From NCBI GenBank assembly GCA_028275345.1, contig JAPWUV010000018.1, positions 1-20,140 on the forward strand: a stretch of DNA of 20,140 nt, given 5' to 3'. The position numbers and the translations under genes were made by a program. The notes under the pieces were generated by a model that saw nothing but the letters and a program-made list of their open reading frames with translations, had not been told where the DNA came from and made no database searches. This document shows, one piece after another, positions 1-7,022 of the stretch (positions are counted from its first letter, which is position 1; every line of letters starts with the position of its first letter). The stretch comes from a bacterium. Lineage in GTDB: Bacteria; Zhuqueibacterota; Zhuqueibacteria; Oleimicrobiales; Geothermoviventaceae.

Positions 1-1
1 C

Positions 2-739
2 TTGGATCCGTTCTGGGCCATGTATGAGGCGGGAAGGTGGATTCTCCAATGCCAAGGAGGCAAGAAGCAGAGCGCTGGGGAGATTCGCGTTCCAGACCCC
101 ATCCTGCGCGCGCCCGCTCGCCCGCCGGAGGAGCTGGGAATCCGTTGGGGCGCTGGGAAAATGCTTTGGGAGTGGGATGACAAAAGGTCCTGGGTGAATA
201 TACTCCCGTCTAAAGAGAACCGAGCGGTCATCACCCATCTTGCGTTCTGGCTGGGCCTTCCGCCCGAAGAGATCGTCAAGAGGATCATACGGCCCACCGA
301 AGATGCCTTGTCAGACTGGTATGTGATTCTGGGATTGGACGCCCCGTATGCGCGAACAAACCCGCGCGACGCGCTCATCTTTGAGCGGGGGAGCATCTTC
401 CACGCCTCCATCGTTGGCAAGACCGTTGACCGAGATCATGCCGAGGAGATCAGCAAGGAGAGGGCCATCGAGCTGATCACCGAACGGAAGCTACATCTGC
501 GCCGCGCGGCGGTGTATGCGGCATGGGCGGAGGCCAGCGCGAAGCGGTATCGCGTCGACTTGGAGGACTGGGTTCGCTTGGACGCCCTGGCCACGTTTGG
601 CTTTGCCAAGGAGAAGGATGCGCCCAGCGAGGCCTTGAGCGCCATCGAGGAAAAGAGGTCCGAGCTACTCAGGCTCTACGAAACCGGCCTCTTTGTGCTG
701 GAGGCTTGTCGGAGGCAACCTGACCCCCGCCAAGGCTGA
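2..739 (+). CDS. Unknown tandem-paralogue protein, C-terminal part (5' end outside window)
   Basis: The frame is open to the left edge, so the true start is outside the window. What remains aligns with residues about 133-371 of the next gene, so roughly 130 N-terminal residues are missing. Visible blocks shared with the two downstream paralogues are IRVPDPIL, RPPEELGIRWG, LIFERGSIF, LRRAAVYAAW, LDALATFGFA and LYETGLFVLEACRR. No catalytic motif, membrane segment or signal peptide is visible, and the protein appears soluble and mostly helical. It ends at TGA and the next paralogue follows after 44 bases with its own Shine-Dalgarno site. I do not recognise the family. Confidence is high that it is coding, because three homologous copies keep the same frame, and nil for function. 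Confidence 0.85.
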   Translation: MDPFWAMYEAGRWILQCQGGKKQSAGEIRVPDPILRAPARPPEELGIRWGAGKMLWEWDDKRSWVNILPSKENRAVITHLAFWLGLPPEEIVKRIIRPTEDALSDWYVILGLDAPYARTNPRDALIFERGSIFHASIVGKTVDRDHAEEISKERAIELITERKLHLRRAAVYAAWAEASAKRYRVDLEDWVRLDALATFGFAKEKDAPSEALSAIEEKRSELLRLYETGLFVLEACRRQPDPRQG

Positions 740-783
740 GCGGGGCGCACCCACCAACTTCTAACTGCAAACAGGAGGCAACC

Positions 784-1899
784 ATGTTCTGGCTGGCAGA
801 GCACCTTCACCAGTCTCCCAGCAAGATCGTCCAGGCTCTTCACGAGGCGGCCCAGCAACAGGCTGGGGCGCAAGACCCGATTGAGCTCTGCTTGGATGTC
901 GGCGGCTGGCCCGGGCCGAAATCCCTCTACTTCATCTCGGACCGCATCCTCGAGAACGACCACGAGATCGATTTCCAAAGCGCGGTGGGCATTGCTCTCG
1001 ACTTCTATCTGAATCTCCGGATGGCGGCGGCCTTTGCCCTCAGGGTTCGGCACTTCGCGGAGACGCACGGCATGGCTGTCGACAAGGCAATCGAAGACTG
1101 GGCCTTCTGGGAGGCCGGATACCTTGGCCTCTCGGATATGGACGACCACGAGTTGAGCATGATTCAGAATCGCATCCAAGAGCTCCGAATCCTCTACAAC
1201 GTGGGGCGGCAGGTCCTCGAAGCCCAAGAAGGCAAGAGGCGGGGCGCTGGAAGGATCCGCGTTCCCGAATCTGTTCTGAGCATGAACCCACGCCCACCGG
1301 AGAGGATGGGAATCCGCTGGGGCACAGGAGAAACGCCCAGTGGCTGGGATGCTAAAAGGCTCCGAGTGGATGCGCCCCGACCCGGATCGTTCGTCACCCA
1401 CCTTGCGGCCTGGCTTGCTCTTCTGCCCAATGAGATCGTTGAGAGGATCACGCGGGTTGCCAAAGGAGCCTCGCCGGCTGGGTGCGCGATTCTGGGACTG
1501 GACGCGCCAAACATGCCAAAAGACCCGCGTAGCGCGCTCATCTTTGAGAGGGGGAGCATCTTCCTGGCTTTCATCGTTGGCGAGACTATCGCCCACAATT
1601 CTGTTGTGGAGGTCGACAAGAAGAAGGCCGCCGAGCTGATCGCTGAGTGGAAACTGCGCCTGCGCCACGCGGCGGTGTACGCGGCGCTTGTGAGGGCCAA
1701 GGCGAAACGGCGGCGCAACCCGGAGTTCTGGATCCGTTTGGACGCCCTGGCCACGTTCGGCTTCGCCGAAGGGAGGGGCGTGCCCGATGAGGCGTGGGGT
1801 GCCATTGGGGAAAAGGAGTCCGAGCTCTTCGAGCTCTACGAAACTGGCCTCTTTGTCCTGGAGGCCTGCCGGAGGCAACTTGGTCCTCGCCAAGTCTGA
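784..1899 (+). CDS. Unknown protein with internally duplicated helical module (paralogue 2)
   Basis: This is a complete 371-residue member of the tandem family. The ATG at 784 is preceded by AGGAGG with good spacing. The protein consists of two divergent copies of one module. Residues about 5-150 contain LCLDVGGW, ISDRIL, LNLRMAAAFALRV and LRILYNVGRQVLEAQEG. Residues about 207-366 contain LGLDAP, IFERGSI, LRLRHAAVYAALV and LFELYETGLFVLEACR. A linker with RIRVPE, RPPERMGIRWG and WD joins them. No known catalytic motif, Cys cluster or TM segment is seen. It sits 44 bases after paralogue 1 and 50 bases before paralogue 3, all co-directional, so co-transcription is likely. Family and function are not recognised; a scaffold or binding role is only a guess. 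Confidence 0.9.
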   Translation: MFWLAEHLHQSPSKIVQALHEAAQQQAGAQDPIELCLDVGGWPGPKSLYFISDRILENDHEIDFQSAVGIALDFYLNLRMAAAFALRVRHFAETHGMAVDKAIEDWAFWEAGYLGLSDMDDHELSMIQNRIQELRILYNVGRQVLEAQEGKRRGAGRIRVPESVLSMNPRPPERMGIRWGTGETPSGWDAKRLRVDAPRPGSFVTHLAAWLALLPNEIVERITRVAKGASPAGCAILGLDAPNMPKDPRSALIFERGSIFLAFIVGETIAHNSVVEVDKKKAAELIAEWKLRLRHAAVYAALVRAKAKRRRNPEFWIRLDALATFGFAEGRGVPDEAWGAIGEKESELFELYETGLFVLEACRRQLGPRQV

Positions 1900-1949
1900 G
1901 CGGGAGCGCATCCAGCCGCGCAACTCCTAACCACAAACGGGAGGCGGAC

Positions 1950-3089
1950 ATGCCCTGGCTGGTGGAATTCCTTCACCAATCTCCCGAAAAGCTCGTCCAG
2001 ACTCTTCACGAGAAGGCCAAACAATCGAATAAGGGGCAAAACCCGATTAGGCTCCACTTGGACGTCTACGGCTGGCCCCTACCGAAATCCCTCCGCTTCG
2101 TCTCGGACCGCATCCTCGATCGCATTTGGGAGCAAAGCTTTGAAGAAGCGGTGCGACTTGTTCTCGATTTTTACCTGAATCTTCGAATGGCGGCGGCCTT
2201 CGCCTTCAGGGTGCAACGCTTGATGGAAACGCACAACATGTCTGTAGGCGGCGCGACCGAGGCCTGGGCCTGCTGGGAGTGTGGATACTCTGGACTCGAG
2301 GACATGCCAGGTCGCGAGCAGAACATGATTGGGGAGCGCATCAAGGAGTTGTGGATCCTCTATGTCGTGGGGAAACTGGTTCTCCACGCCCAAGAGGGCA
2401 AGGAATGGAGCGTCTGGGGGATCCGCGTCCCAGATCCCATCTTAGACGCGCCCCCGCGCCCATCAGAGGAGATTCGCTGGGGCGAAGGGAAGCCGCTTCA
2501 AGAACGGCGGACTGGAATCTTTCGGGTGGGCACACCTCGTTATCGGCAGGCCAACGTCTCCACAGACTATCAGCTCGTTACCATACAGCTGGAGTACATC
2601 CCCACTCATCTCGCGGCTTGGCTTGCCCTCCCGCCCGAGAAGATCGTTGAGAAGGTCGCCCAGGAGGCGGCGTCGCTCGGACCCGTGCTCATGGAGCTGG
2701 ACGCGCTGGAGGATTCGGTCAACGCGCTCCTCTTTTGGGAAGGTGGGATCTTCCACTCTTCCGTCACCGGCGGGGACCTCGCTGGCACCAGTTTCTGGGA
2801 GATCAGTTGGGAAAAAGCCATCTCGATAGTCGCCGAGCGGAAACTGCGCCTGCGCCGTGCGGCGGTGTACGCGATGTGGGTGAAGTCTGTGGCGAGGCAA
2901 CATGGCATCAGTGTGGACGACCTGATCCGTTTGGACGCAATAGCCACGTATGGTTTCGCAACGGGAGAGTTCATACCCGCGGAGGTGCTGTATTACATCC
3001 GGTACAAACGCTCCGAGCTCTCCAAGCTTTACCAGGCTGGCCTTTTCGTCTTGAGTGCTTCCCAAGGCCTGGCTGGAACGTCTCGCTAA
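1950..3089 (+). CDS. Unknown protein with internally duplicated helical module (paralogue 3)
   Basis: This is a 379-residue paralogue of the two preceding genes. The frame is open further upstream (to 1794), but ATG 1950 is chosen because CGGGAGG lies at the right distance and MPWLVEFLHQSP matches the N-terminus of paralogue 2. The internal duplication is clearest here. The N-half has LDFYLNLRMAAAFAFRV, GMSV-like NMSVGG, CGYSGL and ELWILYVVGKLVLHAQEG. The C-half has AERKLRLRRAAVYAMWV, GISVDD, ATYGFA and ELSKLYQAGLFVLSASQG. The central linker is longer than in paralogue 2 and carries an extra stretch around residues 195-215. The C-terminus (GLAGTSR) also differs from the ACRRQ ending of the other two. 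It is the most diverged copy. Function is unknown. Confidence 0.9.
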   Translation: MPWLVEFLHQSPEKLVQTLHEKAKQSNKGQNPIRLHLDVYGWPLPKSLRFVSDRILDRIWEQSFEEAVRLVLDFYLNLRMAAAFAFRVQRLMETHNMSVGGATEAWACWECGYSGLEDMPGREQNMIGERIKELWILYVVGKLVLHAQEGKEWSVWGIRVPDPILDAPPRPSEEIRWGEGKPLQERRTGIFRVGTPRYRQANVSTDYQLVTIQLEYIPTHLAAWLALPPEKIVEKVAQEAASLGPVLMELDALEDSVNALLFWEGGIFHSSVTGGDLAGTSFWEISWEKAISIVAERKLRLRRAAVYAMWVKSVARQHGISVDDLIRLDAIATYGFATGEFIPAEVLYYIRYKRSELSKLYQAGLFVLSASQGLAGTSR

Positions 3090-3100
3090 CGGAGGGAGCC

Positions 3101-3958
3101 ATGCGGGCGCTGGGGATGGTCGGCAGGCTATTGCTCCCACTGCTCTCCGCCGCGGCGTATGCCATCTACGTGATGGCCCATCGGGGCTCGCCTGGTCCCG
3201 ATCTGATCTCCTTTCTCATTCCTTTCCTTCCGTTGCTCGGCCTTGCCCTGTATCGGGAGGCGGATTCCTTCTTCTTCCTCGTTCGCCGGATTCGGTTGCG
3301 GCTTTATCTAGGCCGCGTGACCGCAACTGTAGGTGCCGATTTCCAAATTCCAGAGCGCCTCTCCGAAAGCGAGGTCCTGGGAAAGGCCCTTGAGGTCCTC
3401 TGGGAGCGGTTCCCAGGCCTCCGCATCCTGCACCGATCCCGCGGAGAGATCATCCTCGAGACCGAAACGGCACCGTTGCTGTTGCGTGTCGGCCAGCCGC
3501 TCGAAGGGCCCGACGCGGAGGCGCGCCATCTCTTCGTCGGGCAGTTGGGGAGGATCTCCTGGAGCCCCAGCGGACTGGAGCTGTTCATTCGCGATCTGTC
3601 AGCCGCCTTCCAGAAGATGCAGGAACAGGGCCTCCGACAGGCTTCCTTCTCCTTTGAACTTCGGCTTCTGGGGAATTCCTATCTGTTGCAATTCCTGCAT
3701 CGGACCGGCCTCAAGAACATGCGGGCGCACATCTACGTGCCCGAGAAGGATGTGGCCGGGGACCGACCCCAGGTCGAAATCCACCCCGATTTGCTGGTGG
3801 TGCGGGCCAAGACTCCCGCCGCCTGGGAGCGGGCGGCCCTCAAATACCTGGGACTTGCCATCCCGGCGGGCCTTCCTTGGCCGTCCGCTTCTCTTTTTGG
3901 GCCGCTCCGGTTTGCCCGAAACGCCCAGAGCGCAAGAGGCGGTGGCGGCTGGCGATGA
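3101..3958 (+). CDS. Membrane-anchored protein of unknown function (two N-terminal TM segments)
   Basis: The frame is open upstream to 2735, but that stretch lies inside paralogue 3. ATG 3101 is chosen because GGAGGGA precedes it by a normal distance and the first residues then form a hydrophobic segment. The product has 285 residues. Residues about 7-25 (LLLPLLSAAAYAIYVM) and about 36-60 (SFLIPFLPLLGLALY, SFFFLV) form two predicted membrane helices. Basic residues (RRIRLRLYLGR) follow, then a soluble domain of about 210 residues with VLWERFPGLRILHR, HLFVGQLGRISW and HIYVPEKDV. The C-terminus is Arg/Gly-rich. It starts 11 bases after paralogue 3, so it probably shares its transcript. The family is not recognised. 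Confidence 0.85.
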   Translation: MRALGMVGRLLLPLLSAAAYAIYVMAHRGSPGPDLISFLIPFLPLLGLALYREADSFFFLVRRIRLRLYLGRVTATVGADFQIPERLSESEVLGKALEVLWERFPGLRILHRSRGEIILETETAPLLLRVGQPLEGPDAEARHLFVGQLGRISWSPSGLELFIRDLSAAFQKMQEQGLRQASFSFELRLLGNSYLLQFLHRTGLKNMRAHIYVPEKDVAGDRPQVEIHPDLLVVRAKTPAAWERAALKYLGLAIPAGLPWPSASLFGPLRFARNAQSARGGGGWR

Positions 3959-3968
3959 TCGTAGGGGC

Positions 3969-3974
3969 TAGAAT
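3969..3974 (+). promoter_or_regulatory. Candidate -10 box (TAGAAT) for the 4018 gene
   Basis: GGGGCTAGAATG lies just after the stop of the preceding gene, 43 bases before the ATG. No convincing -35 is seen. It is supported mainly by similar CTARAAT-like boxes in front of several other genes here. Confidence 0.3.
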
Positions 3975-4017
3975 GTCTCGATGGATCTGGTTTTCACCAA
4001 GCAGACGGGAGGCAGAC

Positions 4018-4557
4018 ATGCCAAGGCTCAAGTGGACACGCCACGAGCTGGTTTGGCAAATCGAGAGCGCTGTCAGGCAGGGTTTCATGCAACGCATCTA
4101 CACTGTTCTCAAAACCCGGGGTGATGATTTCTGGCTCAAGCATGCGACGTACTTGCTCCCCAAGTTCACGGTCGTCGTGAGCGGGTTCGAGCAGATCAAC
4201 GACGAGAGCGGTGAGAGGTCGATCGAGATGGTGGGGGAAATCCAAGTTCTCCTCGGGGACAGCGATCGGGGGATCCACTTGAAAGACCCCGATCTCGAAT
4301 TTCGCCCGTTTGTCATTAGCGTGAAGGACGGACGTCGCCTCGGTGTGGGGGACCAGCCGTCCCTTCCGAGTTTGGTCTTGATACTGGCTGAGTTGCCGAC
4401 GGAAAAAGCCGTGATTCACAAGAAGATCGCCAAAATTCGTTTCTACAGGCCGCTCACCGGTTGGGAGGGCTTTCTCTTGGGCCAAGAGCTTAAGCCGTTC
4501 CGGCTGTTGGGGCCCAAGTCTCGAGATCTGATAGAAATCAGCATGAAGTGGTTATGA
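4018..4557 (+). CDS. Unknown 179-residue protein, member 1 of a tandem pair
   Basis: The frame is open from 3877, but ATG 4018 has GGGAGG just upstream and gives an N-terminus (MPRLKWTRHELVWQIE) that aligns with the next gene. The protein appears soluble, with no TM segment or signal. Its C-terminal two-thirds matches the downstream gene in blocks: VLLGDSDRGIHLKD, LEFRPFVISVKDG, LGVGDQP, LPTEKA, and IRFYRPLTGWEGF. The N-terminal third is a helical region (QGFMQRIYTVLKTR), followed by a strand-rich part containing VVSGFEQI. No catalytic motif can be identified and the family is not recognised. Conservation of surface-type residues (RFYRPL.GWEGF) suggests a shared binding function, which is inference only. 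Confidence 0.85.
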   Translation: MPRLKWTRHELVWQIESAVRQGFMQRIYTVLKTRGDDFWLKHATYLLPKFTVVVSGFEQINDESGERSIEMVGEIQVLLGDSDRGIHLKDPDLEFRPFVISVKDGRRLGVGDQPSLPSLVLILAELPTEKAVIHKKIAKIRFYRPLTGWEGFLLGQELKPFRLLGPKSRDLIEISMKWL

Positions 4558-4594
4558 AGTGGCGATGTTCCCCCGCTCGGAGAAAGGCCACGAC

Positions 4595-4600
4595 TAGAGT
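4595..4600 (+). promoter_or_regulatory. Candidate -10 box (TAGAGT) for the 4652 gene
   Basis: GACTAGAGT lies in the 94-base spacer between the two paralogues, 51 bases before the ATG. It resembles the box before 4018 in position and sequence. No -35 was recognised. Confidence 0.25.
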
Positions 4601-4651
4601 TTGCGGGGCGCATCGCAAGCTCTACCAGCATCAGGCAGACAGGAGGTGGAC

Positions 4652-5203
4652 ATGCGGGGGTACATGGAGATGACGCGCGACGAGCTGGCCGAGTACCTCA
4701 AGAAATCCGTCAAGGCGGGTTGTGTTGAGCGCATTCAAGCCGTTCTCGACGCTCTCAACGCTCAGGGCCAGGCTCCGTACCTTTCCCAAGCAGAGGACCT
4801 GATCCCCGAGATCAGCATCGTTCTGGATGGGTTCGAGCAGATCACTGGCAAGAACGGTGAAGCGCTGGTTGAGCTGAAGGGAACGATCGAGGTTCTATTT
4901 GGAAACGACGAGAAGGGGGCCTATCTGAAAGACCTCGGCCTCGAGTTTCGCCCGTTCACGATCCGCGTGGAGGACGGATATTACCTCGGGGTCAATGACC
5001 AGCCGATGTTGCCCGACATTGTCAGGACGCTGGCGCATTTGCCGACGGAAGAAGCCGAGATCGACCTGAACACCGCCACGATCCGCTTCTACAGGCCACT
5101 TAATGGCTGGGAGGGCTTCTACCTCTGCCTCTGGCTCGACCCAGCTGAGCCATACTGGTTTGTGGCTGGCGACCTGACTGAGATCCGCGTGGCGTGGGAT
5201 TGA
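4652..5203 (+). CDS. Unknown 183-residue protein, member 2 of a tandem pair
   Basis: ATG 4652 follows AGGAGG at good spacing; the longer frame from 4601 has no ribosome site and no homology. The protein parallels the preceding gene throughout: TRDELAEYLKKSVKAG against TRHELVWQIESAVRQG, then VLDGFEQITG, VLFGNDEKGAYLKD, LEFRPFTIRVEDG, LGVNDQP, LPTEEA and IRFYRPLNGWEGF. It is soluble, slightly acidic, and has no recognisable active site. The leader immediately before the ATG (CAGGCAGACAGGAGG) is also similar to that of its neighbour. It ends 109 bases before the convergent stop of the minus-strand TGT-like gene. Function is unknown. Confidence 0.85.
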   Translation: MRGYMEMTRDELAEYLKKSVKAGCVERIQAVLDALNAQGQAPYLSQAEDLIPEISIVLDGFEQITGKNGEALVELKGTIEVLFGNDEKGAYLKDLGLEFRPFTIRVEDGYYLGVNDQPMLPDIVRTLAHLPTEEAEIDLNTATIRFYRPLNGWEGFYLCLWLDPAEPYWFVAGDLTEIRVAWD

Positions 5204-5263
5204 CCTGCAACGGGGTTGACAACGGCACGTCTGCTTCTGGCCAGATCATCCAGCGGTGGCACG

Positions 5264-5287
5264 GCGACCGTGGACCTTGTTGGTCGC
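5264..5287. terminator. Hairpin between convergent genes (possible bidirectional terminator)
   Basis: GCGACC at 5264-5269 pairs with GGTCGC at 5282-5287 across a 12-base loop, in the 109-base gap between the + gene ending at 5203 and the - gene ending at 5313. There is no T tract, so the terminator reading rests on position and pairing alone. Confidence 0.3.
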
Positions 5288-5312
5288 GCCCCCGATGATG
5301 CGGGTGGCCGCC

Positions 5313-6968
5313 CTATCGCCCATTCTGGCTTCCCTTGGGCTCAGACGAAGCTCGCACGGCCCTCCGTAGCCAGCGGACCAGGCGCGGAAGGTCCCGCCGT
5401 GATGCGAAGAGGACCAGACCCCCCGTCTGCCGGCTCCCCCGCTGGACCGCCTCCCGGTAGGCCGGAGAGGGGCAGAAGGCCGCCCGAAAGCGGAAGGCAC
5501 CGTCCATCCGTTGCAACAACGCTTCCAATCGCTCCGCCACCCGAGAGATCCCCTCCCGGTCCGCTGGATGCAGGCGGAAGTCGTAGGAGATCACCGCCTC
5601 CTCCGTTGCTTCCTCCAAAGGAACCGGGCCATACAGGCCAGAGACGAACACCACCTGAATCTTCCGCGCCTCCTCCCCCAGGGCCTTCTCCACCGCCCGC
5701 CAAATCCTCCGGAAGGAGCGGGAGGCGGTGTAGGGCTTCTCCTGGCTACAAGGCAAAAGCAACAGGACTCGCTTTTCGGGGGAGGGTTGCCAGTCTCGCT
5801 GGCGCAAATCGTAGTCGTCTGGGGAATGGGGGCGGACGACAGGGAAAACGGAAGGGAGCGCTTTGGGTGAGGTCTTCGGCCAGCGCAGGGTGGGGAAGCG
5901 GCGCGGCAGATCAGCCAGAAAGGCGGGGAGCCTGCCGGCCCGCTGGGCCTCCACTGCCTCCTCAAACAGCCCCAGGTCCATTTCCAAGTTGTGCAACGCC
6001 AGGGCTGCATACACCGCGCTCTTCCTTCCTAGTCGTTTCCCCCGCAGGATTTCCAGATCCGCTCGGGGAGACCGTCCCTCGCAGACTGGGCAGGCGCAGG
6101 GATAGCGTTGCAACTTCTCCATCTCTGTCAGCGGGATCCCGCGGCGGGAGCGGGGATCAAGGAAGATCAAATGTCGGGCGTTCTGCACATACGAGGCCGC
6201 ATCGAAGGAGTCCGCCCCCTCGGCCATCAGGAAGGGGATGATGGAGCCATTCATGCCAAACACGTGCAGGCGCATCCCCTCTGGCAACGCGCGGCGGGCC
6301 GCTCGGACGAAGGCCAGGATCTCTCCTACCCATCCCTTCCGCCGCCGTGGGACGAGGCTTCCAACAGCGACGCCGTCCACGAGATCCAGCAACCCCTCCG
6401 CCCGCAACCGGCCCAGGACCTCCCGAACAAAAGCGGCCAGGTCCTCTGGATCCGTCCCATGGACTGGGACCAGCCAGCGCGGACGGCGATGCGGCGGCAT
6501 CTCCGCCAGCGCCCGCCCCGTCCGCAATGCGGCCTCCAAGGTTTCCCGTTGCCGCCTTCGGGCTTCCTCGGGATCCAGGCCTGGCGGGATCGGCCAGTCC
6601 AGGGAGGCGATGCGGTCCGCCCCCCAGTCGAGTTGCAGGCCCAGGATCCCTTCCGGAAGGCGGTCGGGCGGGATGCCGTAGCGCGTGAGATCCAGATGCG
6701 GATCCAGGATGAGGGCGAAGCCTCCGGAATCCACGAAGAGCTCGCCGCGCCAGTCGGCGTGGGGACGGTAGCGCTCGCGAAGCGGCTGGCTCCGCCAGCG
6801 GGCGAGGGCGGGAGGATGAACTCTGAAGTCAAGGAAGTGGAGCGCCGAGGTGAGGATCGGCAACGGCGGATCGCGGCGCAGAAGCCCCAGAGGGTGCGCC
6901 CACAGGATGTCCCGCCAGATGCCAGAGCCAGTGATGAAGCAGGCCACTGGATACAGGGTGGGGCTCAC
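5313..6968 (-). CDS. TGT-fold base-exchange enzyme with C-terminal DUF5591/ArcS-like domain
   Basis: The product has 551 residues. GTG 6968 is preceded on the minus strand by AGGAGG with 7-base spacing. Residues 1-330 follow the tRNA-guanine transglycosylase pattern. VDSGGF places Asp80 like the catalytic-pocket Asp102 of bacterial TGT. SLDWP gives Asp124 in place of Asp156. DGVAVGS (198-204) replaces GLAVGE. ADSFDAASY gives Asp256 at the nucleophile position (Asp280). A CxCxxC...H zinc site is complete: Cys291, Cys293, Cys296 and His326 in ALHNL. The bacterial VQGG motif is VHGT (His170), and the GLAVGE Glu is Ser204, so base specificity probably differs from preQ1 enzymes. Residues about 400-540 contain LLLLPCSQEKPY, SGLYGPVPLE and SYDF, typical of DUF5591/ArcS-like domains. 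The gene is last in an operon with a DNA methyltransferase 54 bases upstream. Known relatives modify tRNA (queuosine, archaeosine) or DNA (DpdA); which applies here is undecided. No preQ0 synthesis gene is in the window. Confidence 0.85.
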   Translation of the reverse strand: MSPTLYPVACFITGSGIWRDILWAHPLGLLRRDPPLPILTSALHFLDFRVHPPALARWRSQPLRERYRPHADWRGELFVDSGGFALILDPHLDLTRYGIPPDRLPEGILGLQLDWGADRIASLDWPIPPGLDPEEARRRQRETLEAALRTGRALAEMPPHRRPRWLVPVHGTDPEDLAAFVREVLGRLRAEGLLDLVDGVAVGSLVPRRRKGWVGEILAFVRAARRALPEGMRLHVFGMNGSIIPFLMAEGADSFDAASYVQNARHLIFLDPRSRRGIPLTEMEKLQRYPCACPVCEGRSPRADLEILRGKRLGRKSAVYAALALHNLEMDLGLFEEAVEAQRAGRLPAFLADLPRRFPTLRWPKTSPKALPSVFPVVRPHSPDDYDLRQRDWQPSPEKRVLLLLPCSQEKPYTASRSFRRIWRAVEKALGEEARKIQVVFVSGLYGPVPLEEATEEAVISYDFRLHPADREGISRVAERLEALLQRMDGAFRFRAAFCPSPAYREAVQRGSRQTGGLVLFASRRDLPRLVRWLRRAVRASSEPKGSQNGR

Positions 6969-7022
6969 TTCGTTGCCTCCTGCTTGGTATGGAAGATTGA
7001 GGGTCGAACCCGAATCGAGCCA

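Larger units (their letters stand above)
2..3089 (+). repeat. Tandem array of three paralogous genes, including a conserved spacer
   Basis: Three adjacent genes encode homologous proteins. The spacers are homologous too: after each stop (TGAGCGGG...) both 737-786 and 1897-1952 run through GCGCA, CCA, an AACT-CTAAC-CAAAC segment and GGAGG to the ATG. The duplicated unit was therefore gene plus leader, about 1.13-1.16 kb. The proteins have since diverged substantially, so this is not a very recent event. Confidence 0.8.

Noticed and set aside
676-1923. Long minus-strand ORF (415 codons) opposite paralogue 2
   Set aside because: It is antisense to a frame conserved in three paralogues, has no ribosome site, and its composition (Arg/Pro/Ser-rich) looks like a high-GC shadow.
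5216-5221. Perfect TTGACA
   Set aside because: It lies between convergent genes with no plus-strand gene downstream and no matching -10, so it is probably chance.
5216-6241. Plus-strand ORF of 341 codons opposite the TGT-like gene
   Set aside because: Pro/Arg/Gly/Ser-rich low-complexity translation; the opposite strand encodes clear TGT motifs.
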